Of a stretch of DNA of 64,000 nucleotides, positions 19,689-27,662 are shown one piece after another. The translations under genes were made by a program, and so were the position numbers. The notes below the pieces were generated by a model. It had not been told where the DNA came from, did not search any database, and was given only the letters and a program-made list of their open reading frames with translations. The DNA comes from Dechloromonas hankyongensis (lineage in GTDB: Bacteria; Pseudomonadota; Gammaproteobacteria; Burkholderiales; Rhodocyclaceae). Location of the stretch: positions 62,001 through 126,000 of the forward strand of contig NZ_JAKLTN010000003.1 in assembly GCF_022012295.1 (NCBI RefSeq), in the 5' to 3' direction. Position 1 is the stretch's first letter, and the number at the start of each line of letters is the position of its first letter.

Positions 19689-20375
19689 TCAGCGCATGAC
19701 CAGCCACTCGCCCTCGCGCCATACCGGCATGGCGAAATTGAACAGGTCGGCATGGGCGGCCAGTTCGAGATCGCCGCGCCGCAGATGGGGCCAGGTGCCG
19801 GCCGTAAAGCGGCGCCCGAAATCGGAATCGCGGACCCGCTGGGCGAAGCTATCCGGGTTAACCGCCTCGCCGCGCAACAGGGCCTCGATGTAGTCGGCGC
19901 AGGCGATATCCTCGTCGCCATCGCGATCCACCCACTCGCCGGTAATGACAAAGCACACCTCGGCGGCACCGGAGGCGCGAATGGCCTTGGCCGTCGCCCG
20001 GGCGCATACCAGGCTGGCGGCATAGAGCCGGCGCGCCTGGCGGAAGCGCTGCAGGCCACGCACGCCGGCCGCCGTGGTCATCACCACGTTTTTTCCGGTC
20101 AGGTCGGCCTGCATCAGTTGCCAGGGCGAATTGCCGAAATCGAAGCCTGGTACCGGATCGCCGCCGCCGACCGCACCGACCGACACGGCATCGGGCATCT
20201 GCGCCAGCCGGGCCACCGTCGTCGCCACGCCTTCGACCGGATAGACCGCCCGCGCGCCATTGGCCAGCACCACCGCCGCCGTCGTGAATGAACGCAGCAC
20301 GTCGATCACGACAACCGTGTCGCCGCTACAGGCTTGATCCTGCAAGCGGTTGAGGAAGAAACGCGAAAATCTCAT
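19689..20375 (-). CDS. ComB-like 2-phosphosulfolactate phosphatase family protein
   Basis: A 228-residue protein of the ComB family, with the characteristic VVVIDVLRSFTTAAVVLANG near residue 20 and the GKNVVMTTAAGVRG segment near residue 95. Founding members hydrolyse 2-phosphosulfolactate in coenzyme M synthesis. Bacteria like this one do not make coenzyme M, so the actual substrate is unknown. The ATG at 20375 gives the family-like start MRFSRFFLNRL. An in-frame ATG at 20396 would add seven residues, and neither has a strong ribosome site. Confidence 0.75.
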   Translation of the reverse strand: MRFSRFFLNRLQDQACSGDTVVVIDVLRSFTTAAVVLANGARAVYPVEGVATTVARLAQMPDAVSVGAVGGGDPVPGFDFGNSPWQLMQADLTGKNVVMTTAAGVRGLQRFRQARRLYAASLVCARATAKAIRASGAAEVCFVITGEWVDRDGDEDIACADYIEALLRGEAVNPDSFAQRVRDSDFGRRFTAGTWPHLRRGDLELAAHADLFNFAMPVWREGEWLVMR

Positions 20376-20572
20376 GGCTGGAGAGTTCCTACGCATTTAT
20401 CCAGAATAGCCGCTTCCGGCGCGCGCCGCAAAACGGCGGCACCGCGTCCATCACCTGGACGGAATACCAATTCAGGCATCCGTCATTGCACAGCAGGGGT
20501 TTGTCGGGCGATAGCGACACAATCAGCACCAGATAAGCGCCGTTGCTGACCGCATCGAAGAAAGATATTTCC

Positions 20573-20607
20573 TACGTCATGCGAGTGGACTACACTCCGA
20601 TGACGTA
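20573..20607. promoter_or_regulatory. Near-perfect inverted repeat upstream of the caspase/CHAT island
   Basis: Left arm TACGTCATGCGAGTG (20573-20587) and right arm CACTCCGATGACGTA (20593-20607) pair except inside a central three-base block, around a GACTA loop. It ends about 97 bases before the caspase start and has no T tract, so an operator is more likely than a terminator. It lies in the 20376-20704 spacer, which holds no gene. A smaller GGTTGC/GCAACC hairpin occurs nearer the gene, and GGAAGGA (about 20691-20697) is the ribosome site. Confidence 0.55.
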
Positions 20608-20704
20608 TCGATAGCACCTCAAGCTGCACGCTCCGCTTCACGCCGGTTGCTGCGCTTTGCCGGCAACCCTCCGCTCCTCCACCGAACACGGAAGGATACG
20701 CATC

Positions 20705-21541
20705 ATGGCAAAAAGAGCACTTTGTATCGGTATCAACAACTACCCGGGGACCGGCATGGACCTGCAGGGTTGCGTCAATGACGCGAACGACTGGGCGGCC
20801 GAACTGGCCGCTCGCGGTTTCAAGGTTTCCACCCTGCTCGACGACCAGGCGACCAAGGCCGCCATGGTCAAGGCCATGAGCGAGCTGATCGGCAAGGGCG
20901 CCAAGGGCGACACGCTGGTCATCACCTACTCCGGCCACGGCACCTACCAGCCGGACACCGACGGCGACGAAATCGACGGCCTCGACGAGGCGCTCTGCCC
21001 CTACGACCTGCAGACCAGGGGCGAAGCGCTGATCGACGACGAGATCCACGCCATCTTCGCCAGCCGCAAGTCCGGCGTACGGCTGATCCTGATCTCCGAC
21101 TCTTGCCATTCCGGCACCGTTACCCGCGCCGCCAAGGCCGAGAAGGACGCCGACAGCCGGCCGCGCTTCATGCCCATGGGCAACTGGCTGCCCAATAAGG
21201 AACTGCCGAAGAACCGCGCCGGCAAGGTCGCCGCCACGATGACCGGGCCGTCCGGCACCTCGCCCCTGCTCGCCGCGGCGAGCACCAACCGGCTCGGCGA
21301 CCTGCTGCTCTCCGGCTGCAAGGAAGGCCCCAACAACTTCAGCTACGACGCCCGGATCAAGGGCCGCTTCAACGGCGCCTTCACCTACTACGCGCTGAAG
21401 GCGCTCAAGGCGATGAAACCCGGCGCCACCTACGCCGAGTGGCACAAGGCCATCGCCAAATACCTGCCGTCGGCCAGCTACCCGCAGTCGCCGCAGATCG
21501 TCGGCAGCGCCGGCGCACGCAAGGGCAAGATTTTCGAATAA
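20705..21541 (+). CDS. Caspase-like (peptidase C14) protein, first gene of the island
   Basis: A 278-residue stand-alone caspase/metacaspase p20-type domain. The start MAKRALCIGINNYPG is typical of prokaryotic metacaspases. The catalytic histidine is H78 in TYSGHGTY and the cysteine is C134 in ISDSCHSGT, so the dyad is intact. There is no signal peptide, transmembrane helix or fused sensor domain, so it should be cytosolic and would need activation or a partner. Such proteases cut after arginine, lysine or aspartate depending on subtype; specificity is not readable here. The ATG at 20705 has GGAAGGA upstream. A gene for a huge CHAT-protease polyprotein starts 34 bases later, so the two are surely cotranscribed. 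Confidence 0.9.
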   Translation: MAKRALCIGINNYPGTGMDLQGCVNDANDWAAELAARGFKVSTLLDDQATKAAMVKAMSELIGKGAKGDTLVITYSGHGTYQPDTDGDEIDGLDEALCPYDLQTRGEALIDDEIHAIFASRKSGVRLILISDSCHSGTVTRAAKAEKDADSRPRFMPMGNWLPNKELPKNRAGKVAATMTGPSGTSPLLAAASTNRLGDLLLSGCKEGPNNFSYDARIKGRFNGAFTYYALKALKAMKPGATYAEWHKAIAKYLPSASYPQSPQIVGSAGARKGKIFE

Positions 21542-21575
21542 GCCCGCCCCACCTGGCCCGACAGAGGAGAGTGCC

Positions 21576-24500
21576 ATGGCCCAGCGCATGTTCAAGCTTC
21601 GCGGCGTCCGCGAGGAAATCCGCCGGCGGGGAGCCGGCGGTCCGCAACCGCAGTTCAGCCTGACCCCGGGCACCGCCCGCGACGGCGGCGGCGATGTCGT
21701 CGAGGTCAGTGGCGACACCGTCGTTCGCGTCGAATTGGACAACGGTTTCGTGCTGTGGAGCCGGATGGATGACCTGTCGCGCGACTTCGGCGTGCCCCCG
21801 GCCCGCGACGGCGACGGCACCTGGGAAATCGCCCGTCTGGCGCCGCGCCGGGCAACGAGCAGCGAGCGCGGCCTGACCGGGCTGGCCGTGCGCATCCTCG
21901 ATTTCTTCGGCATCGACCTCGCCGAAAAATCGGCCGGCGCGCTCGGCAAGCACTTCGAGGAAAAGCTGATCGGCAAGCACCCACCCGGCTTCTACCGCCT
22001 CGACCTGGGCGGCGATTTCGCGCTGAAGGCCGTTGCCGATAACGACGCCATCGCGGCCGATGCCGGCCCCATCCTGGTCTTCCTGCACGGCACCGCCTCG
22101 TCGACCGAAGGCAGTTTTGGCAAGCTGTGGGACAGCGGCAACCTCGAAGGCGCCCGCCTGCGCCAGTCCTTGCTGCCGCTCTACGGCGATCGCGTCTTCG
22201 CACTGGAGCACCGCACGCTGACCGAAAGCCCGATCGCCAACGCGCTGGCCGTGGCCCAACGCCTGCCGGCCGGCGCCGACGTGCACCTGGTCAGCCATTC
22301 GCGCGGCGGCCTGGTCGGCGAAGTGCTCTGCCTGGCCGGCTGCGCCGACCTGGCGGCGACACTGACGGCGGAACAGGTGCACACCCTGTTCGCCGCCGAC
22401 CGCACGCTGGCCCCCCAACTCGGCCTGCTGCCGCTCAGCAACGAGCAGATGAAGGCGCGCGACACCGCCTACGATGCCGAACGCCAGCGCCTGCTCGACC
22501 TCGTCGCGGTGCTCGAGCAGAAGAAGCTGCGTATCGGCCGCTTCGTCCGCGTCGCCTGCCCGGCGCGCGGCACGACGCTGGCCTCCGGCCGTCTCGACCG
22601 CTGGCTGTCGGTACTCGACTACGTGGCGACGGCGGCCACCGGCGACGGCCTGTTCACCGGCGGCCTCGATTTCCTGCTCGCCGTGGTCAAGGAACGCACC
22701 GACCCGCGCACCCTGCCCGGCGTCGAGGCGATGATGCCCGGCTCGGCGCTGACCCGCCTGCTTAACAACACGCCGGAACTGGTCACCACCGCCGACCTGT
22801 CTGTCATCGCCGGCGATATCGAGGCCGGCGACGGCCTGTGGAATTCGCTCAAGGTGTTGGCCACCGACTGGTTCTACCGCAACGAACACGACCTGGTCGT
22901 CGATACTGCGTCGATGGGCGGCGGCCTGCTCCGCCTCGGCGGCGCCGCCCGCATCCGCCAGGACCAGGGCGCCAAGGTCAATCACTTCCGTTACTTCACC
23001 AACGACCAGAGCGTGCGCTGGCTGAGCGCCGGCCTGACCCGCGCCGACGGCGACAGCGGCGGCTTCCAGCCGCTGGCCCCCAAGCCGTCCGCCGCGCCGC
23101 GCTGCGCTGCCGCCATCGTCCGCAGCCGCAGCGGCAACAAGCCGCGGCCGATCGCCGTCGTGCTGCCCGGCACCATGGGCAGCGAACTGACGGCCAGCGA
23201 CGATCCGGTCTGGCTCAACTACTGGGCGCTGCTTCGCGGCGGCCTGAAGAAGATCGCCATGGGGCGCGACAACATCGCGCCGGTCGGGCTGGTCGATCAG
23301 TTCTACGGTCCGCTGGTCGAATTCCTGGCCCGCAGCCACCAGGTCGAAATCTTCCCCTACGACTGGCGCTACTCGGTGCGCAAGGCCGCTGCCCGGCTGG
23401 CCGTCATGCTCGAGCCGCTGGTCAGCCAGGCCGAACGCTCTGGCCAGCCGCTGCGCCTGGTCGCCCACTCGATGGGCGGCCTCGTCGTGCGCTCGATGAT
23501 CGCCGACGGCGGCGCCGGCAGCGCGCTGTGGAAGCGCATCACCCGCCTGCCCGGCGCCCGCTTCCTGATGCTCGGCACGCCCAACCTTGGCTCCTACGAA
23601 GCCGTGCGCTGGCTGACCGGCTTCAACCCCACGCAAAGCAAACTGTCCCTGCTCGACATCACGCAGAGCACCGACCAGATCATCAACCTGGTCTCGCGCT
23701 ACCCCGGCCTGCTCGAATTGCTTCCCTTCGCACCGGACGACCCGGACTTCACCGATGTCAGCCGCTGGCAGAAGCTGCGCCAGGATATGGGGGCGCAATG
23801 GGACACCGCCCAGGCGGCCGACCTGCAGGAAGCCGGGGCGACCTGGGCCTTCCTCAAGACCGCCGCGCCCGATCCGCGCTACATGGCCTATGTCGCCGGC
23901 TGCCAGCCGGCGACGGTGATCGACTACCAGCTGACGCCGGGCGAAGTGCTGTTCCGCCCCGACCTCAAGCGCATCGAATTCATCGCCACCCGCGAGGGGG
24001 ACGGCACCGTGGCCTGGTCCTCCGGCCGCCTGCCCGGCGTTCCGCTGTGGTACGTCGACAACACCGCGCACGACATGCTGTGCGCCCAGCCGAAGGCCTT
24101 CCCGGGCTATCTCGACATCCTGGTCAATGGCCAGACGACGCTGCTGCCCACCACGCCGCCGGCGCGCAGCCGCGCCGCGGCTGGTGAGGAACGCTTCGTG
24201 CTGCCGGCCAGCCCGCCGGCCGACGGCATTCCGGCACCGGAAGACATCGCCAGCCTCGGCTTCTCCGGCCAGCTGCCGGAAAGCGTCGAAGGCGAACCGG
24301 TCACCGCGCCCGTCACCATCAGCATCCGCCACGGCAACCTGAGCTACGCCCGCCATCCGGTACTGGTCGGCCACTATACGGGCGACACCATGATCAGCGC
24401 GGAAGCCGCCCTCGACCGTCAACTTGCCGGCCGCCTGACCCGGCGGCTCGATCTCGGCATCTACCCAGGCCCGCTCGGCAGCCACAGCACCTTCTTCAAC

Positions 24501-26990
24501 GACTCGCCGGCCGCCAAGCCGATGGGCGCCATCGTCGTCGGCCTCGGCGAGATCGGCGCCCTCAGCCCCTGCCTGCTCGAAACCTCAATCCGCGCCGCCC
24601 TGCTCGATTACGCGCTGAAAGTGGCCTACTGGCCCGATGCCCGCTTCGGCGAGGAAGGCCGGCCGCGCTCGGCCGCCGTCACCTGCCTGCTGGTCGGCAC
24701 CGGCGGTGGTGGCATGCCGGTCGGCGATTCGCTGGAGGCCATCCTGCGCGCCGCCCTCGCCGCCAACCGGGCGCTGGCCGAGCAGAAACTCGATGGCCGC
24801 GTGCTGATCGACCGCCTCGAACTGCTCGAACTGTACGAGGACGTCGCCATCTCGGCCGCCGAGGCGCTCGGCCGCATCCTGCAGAACGAACAACTGGCCG
24901 CCGCCATCACTTGGCCGGCCGGCGCCGTCGAAACCGCCCAGGCCGGTCGCCGGCGGGTGCGCTTCGACGGAGCCAACGAGTGGTATCAGCGCCTCGAAAT
25001 CGTCCGCCAGGACGACAAGCTGCGCTTCCTGTTCCCGACCGACAAGGCGCGCGCCGAGGAAACCCTGGCCACCGGCCAGCTCGCCTTGGCCGAGGCTTTC
25101 GTCCAGGCGGCCAGCCGCGACACCGGCCGCAATACGGAAGCGACCAAGACCCTGTACGAAATGCTGCTCCCGCTGCGCCTGCGCGAACTGGCGCCGCAAC
25201 AGGGCAACCTGGTCATCATCGTCGACCGGCAATCGGCACGCTATCCGTGGGAACTGCTCGAAAACCGCTGGAGCGACGGCGAACGTCCGCCTTCCGTGGG
25301 GGCCGGCTTCGTCCGCCAGTTCCGCACCGAGAGCTTCCGGCAGCGCCCGGTGCGCAGCCCCGGCAACACCGCCCTGGTCATCGGCAACCCGGACCTACAG
25401 GGGTGTGCGGACTTCTGCGACCTGCCCGGCGCCCGCGACGAGGCGCAGGCCGTTGCCGACCAGTTGTCGAGCGACGGCTACGACGTCACCGACTGCATCG
25501 ACCAGGCGACCACGCCGATCATGGAGATGCTGCACAAGAACTGCTGGCGCATCCTGCACCTCGCCGGCCACGGGGTGCACGAATATGCGCTGACCACCGG
25601 CAAAATTTCCGGCATGGTGATCGGCCCGAACAGCTTCCTGACCCCGGGCGACATCGCCCAGATGCGCTTCGTGCCGGAACTGGTCTTCATCAACTGTTGC
25701 CATCTCGGCCGCCTCGACGGCGCCCGGCCGCTCGACCGTCTCGGGCTGGCCGCCAACCTCGGCGAGGAATTCATCAACATGGGCGTGCGCGCCGTGGTCG
25801 CCGCTGGCTGGGCGGTCGACGACCGGGCCGGCCAGGCCTTCGCCGCCACCTTCTATCGCGGCATGCTGGCCGGCGAAACCTTCGGCGAGGCCGTGCGCGC
25901 CGCCCGGGAAGACGCCTGGCTGCGCTTCCCCGACGTCAATACCTGGGGCGCCTACCAGTGCTACGGCGATCCCGATTTCCGCTTCTACCGCGACGGCGCC
26001 GCGCCGCGCCACAACCTGACGCCCTTCGCCACCGCCCACGAACTGGTTGCCGAACTGGAAAACCTGACCGCCGACCTGCGTGCCGGCGCCACCGACGATG
26101 CGGCCGGCAAGCTGGAACGCCGGCTGGCGCGCATTCCGGCCAACCAGAAGGACGGCTGGCTGGCCCGCGCCGAGGTGCAGGCCGCCCTCGGCCTGGCCTG
26201 GGGCGAAGCGCGTTGCTGGTCGGAAGCCATCGCCTGCCTGGAAGCGGCACTGACCGCCGACAAGGGGGAGTGCTCGATGAAGGCGCTCGAGCAATACGCC
26301 AACTTCCGCGTCCGCTACGCCGCGGAACTGTGGCAGAAGGCCGCCCGGCAAACGGCCAAAAACCGTGAAAAGACGCGCCAGGAGCAGGCCGGCCGCATCG
26401 AATCGGCCATTCTCGACCTCGATACCCTGTGCCGCCGCGCCCCGACCGTCGAGCGCCTCAACCTGCTCGGCAGCGCCTACAAGCGCCTGGCCCTGATAGA
26501 GGACGAAGGCCCGCGCCGCACCGAGGCCCTGGTCAACATGGCCCAGCACTACCGCCTGGCCTACGAGCGCAAACGCGATGCCTACGCCTTCACCAACTGG
26601 CTGGCCGGCAGCCTGCTCACCCGCCAGCATGGGGAAGCGCTGGGCACGGCCGATCCGGCCACCCTGCAGCGCGATCTGGAAGCGCTGCTGCGTGAGCTGG
26701 CCCAGCGCAACGATGCCGACCCCAATTTCTGGGACAGTGCCAGCCTGGCCGACCTGCAACTGATGCGCCTCCTGATGCAACCCGCCGCGCCGCGTAGAAA
26801 ACGCGGCGACACCACCCTGCCGCCGGCGATGGGCGTGCTCGCCACCTACCGCAACGCCATCGCCCGCGGCGCCAGCCCGCGCGAAGTGTCGTCGGTCGCC
26901 GAGAACATCGCCTTCCTGATCGAGCTCTGGTCGCCTGGCGACAAGCCGAAACAGCGCATCCTGCAACAAATCCAGGAGAACCTGTCATGA
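21576..26990 (+). CDS. 1804-residue protein with two serine alpha/beta-hydrolase modules and a CHAT protease domain
   Basis: Domains in order. (1) Residues about 150-420: alpha/beta hydrolase, with FLHGTASSTEG and nucleophile S242 in VSHSRGG. (2) Residues about 520-840: an LCAT/lipase-like hydrolase, with VVLPGTMGSEL, S632 in VAHSMGG, D809 in REGDGTVAW and H832 in NTAHDML, a full Ser-Asp-His triad. (3) Residues about 915-1100: an unassigned alpha/beta region (GHYTGDTMISAEAALDRQL). (4) Residues about 1185-1470: CHAT (caspase HetF-type) protease, with H1332 in LAGHGVHE and C1375 in NCCHLG. (5) A helical C-terminus, possibly TPR-like. There is no signal peptide or membrane helix. The ribosome site AGAGGAGAG is strong, and the stop overlaps the next start (ATGA). 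It may be a self-processing effector whose lipase activity is released by proteolysis; that is inference. Confidence 0.85.
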   Translation: MAQRMFKLRGVREEIRRRGAGGPQPQFSLTPGTARDGGGDVVEVSGDTVVRVELDNGFVLWSRMDDLSRDFGVPPARDGDGTWEIARLAPRRATSSERGLTGLAVRILDFFGIDLAEKSAGALGKHFEEKLIGKHPPGFYRLDLGGDFALKAVADNDAIAADAGPILVFLHGTASSTEGSFGKLWDSGNLEGARLRQSLLPLYGDRVFALEHRTLTESPIANALAVAQRLPAGADVHLVSHSRGGLVGEVLCLAGCADLAATLTAEQVHTLFAADRTLAPQLGLLPLSNEQMKARDTAYDAERQRLLDLVAVLEQKKLRIGRFVRVACPARGTTLASGRLDRWLSVLDYVATAATGDGLFTGGLDFLLAVVKERTDPRTLPGVEAMMPGSALTRLLNNTPELVTTADLSVIAGDIEAGDGLWNSLKVLATDWFYRNEHDLVVDTASMGGGLLRLGGAARIRQDQGAKVNHFRYFTNDQSVRWLSAGLTRADGDSGGFQPLAPKPSAAPRCAAAIVRSRSGNKPRPIAVVLPGTMGSELTASDDPVWLNYWALLRGGLKKIAMGRDNIAPVGLVDQFYGPLVEFLARSHQVEIFPYDWRYSVRKAAARLAVMLEPLVSQAERSGQPLRLVAHSMGGLVVRSMIADGGAGSALWKRITRLPGARFLMLGTPNLGSYEAVRWLTGFNPTQSKLSLLDITQSTDQIINLVSRYPGLLELLPFAPDDPDFTDVSRWQKLRQDMGAQWDTAQAADLQEAGATWAFLKTAAPDPRYMAYVAGCQPATVIDYQLTPGEVLFRPDLKRIEFIATREGDGTVAWSSGRLPGVPLWYVDNTAHDMLCAQPKAFPGYLDILVNGQTTLLPTTPPARSRAAAGEERFVLPASPPADGIPAPEDIASLGFSGQLPESVEGEPVTAPVTISIRHGNLSYARHPVLVGHYTGDTMISAEAALDRQLAGRLTRRLDLGIYPGPLGSHSTFFNDSPAAKPMGAIVVGLGEIGALSPCLLETSIRAALLDYALKVAYWPDARFGEEGRPRSAAVTCLLVGTGGGGMPVGDSLEAILRAALAANRALAEQKLDGRVLIDRLELLELYEDVAISAAEALGRILQNEQLAAAITWPAGAVETAQAGRRRVRFDGANEWYQRLEIVRQDDKLRFLFPTDKARAEETLATGQLALAEAFVQAASRDTGRNTEATKTLYEMLLPLRLRELAPQQGNLVIIVDRQSARYPWELLENRWSDGERPPSVGAGFVRQFRTESFRQRPVRSPGNTALVIGNPDLQGCADFCDLPGARDEAQAVADQLSSDGYDVTDCIDQATTPIMEMLHKNCWRILHLAGHGVHEYALTTGKISGMVIGPNSFLTPGDIAQMRFVPELVFINCCHLGRLDGARPLDRLGLAANLGEEFINMGVRAVVAAGWAVDDRAGQAFAATFYRGMLAGETFGEAVRAAREDAWLRFPDVNTWGAYQCYGDPDFRFYRDGAAPRHNLTPFATAHELVAELENLTADLRAGATDDAAGKLERRLARIPANQKDGWLARAEVQAALGLAWGEARCWSEAIACLEAALTADKGECSMKALEQYANFRVRYAAELWQKAARQTAKNREKTRQEQAGRIESAILDLDTLCRRAPTVERLNLLGSAYKRLALIEDEGPRRTEALVNMAQHYRLAYERKRDAYAFTNWLAGSLLTRQHGEALGTADPATLQRDLEALLRELAQRNDADPNFWDSASLADLQLMRLLMQPAAPRRKRGDTTLPPAMGVLATYRNAIARGASPREVSSVAENIAFLIELWSPGDKPKQRILQQIQENLS

Positions 26991-27646
26991 GCCCGCGCCA
27001 GAAGAAAGCCACCCCGGCCCCGGCCAAGACCGCCCCCCGCCCACGAGCCGTTCCGCCGCTGGTGGCCCGCGACCCTGCCGCGCCGGACTACTCACGCACC
27101 CCGCTCGACCAGATCCCGCTGACAGGGCTGCCGCCGCGTGCCCTGATCGCGCCCAATTTCCGGATGTACGAGCTCACCAAATCGGACCTTGCCGCCCGCC
27201 TCGGCATCGACAATGCTTTCGCCAGCGAGGCCGAACTGCGCGCTGCGATCCATCTCGCCCGCAACGTGTTGCAACCGATCCGCGACGCCTTCGGCTCCTT
27301 CTCTCCGAACAGCGTCTATCGCGGCCAGCGCCTGGAGCGCGCCCTGAAGAACAAGCCGGCGTCGTGGCTGAGCACCAGCCAGCACGCCAAGGGCGAGGCC
27401 TGCGACATCGAGATCGTCGGCAAGCCGACGCTGGAACTGGCGGCCTGGGCCAAGGCCAACCTCGCCGATTTCGACCAGATCATCTGCGAATGCTACGACC
27501 CGGCCAAAGGGCCGAACTCGGGCTGGGTGCACATTTCGCTCAAGCCGCCGGGCGCCGGCAGCAATCGCCAGCAGTGCCTGAGCTATGTGCGCGATGCGGC
27601 GAGCGGCCGCCTGGTCTATGTGAACGGCCTGAGCGCGATGGCCTGA
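26987..27646 (+). CDS. M15-family peptidase (D-Ala-D-Ala carboxypeptidase/endolysin-like)
   Basis: A 219-residue zinc peptidase of the M15A type, as found in phage endolysins and peptidoglycan carboxypeptidases. The metal ligands are visible: H133 and D140 in SQHAKGEACDIE, and H182 in GWVHISL. The YRGQRLERAL segment upstream corresponds to the family's SGYRS..LN strand. The first 40 residues are lysine-, alanine- and proline-rich (KKATPAPAKTAPRP) and look disordered, not like a signal peptide. The enzyme would therefore stay in the cytosol unless lysis or another route delivers it to the wall. Translation is coupled to the CHAT gene by a four-base overlap. No holin or other phage gene is near. 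Confidence 0.85.
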   Translation: MSPRQKKATPAPAKTAPRPRAVPPLVARDPAAPDYSRTPLDQIPLTGLPPRALIAPNFRMYELTKSDLAARLGIDNAFASEAELRAAIHLARNVLQPIRDAFGSFSPNSVYRGQRLERALKNKPASWLSTSQHAKGEACDIEIVGKPTLELAAWAKANLADFDQIICECYDPAKGPNSGWVHISLKPPGAGSNRQQCLSYVRDAASGRLVYVNGLSAMA

Positions 27647-27662
27647 CAGAAATGAAATAGCC

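Noticed and set aside
21405..24485. 1026-residue open frame opposite the CHAT gene
   Set aside because: Antisense shadow; the plus-strand frame carries the catalytic motifs, ribosome site and coupled stop/start.
26987..27646. M15 peptidase as evidence of a prophage lysis cassette
   Set aside because: No holin, spanin, integrase, capsid or tail gene is nearby, and the gene is translationally coupled to the CHAT gene.
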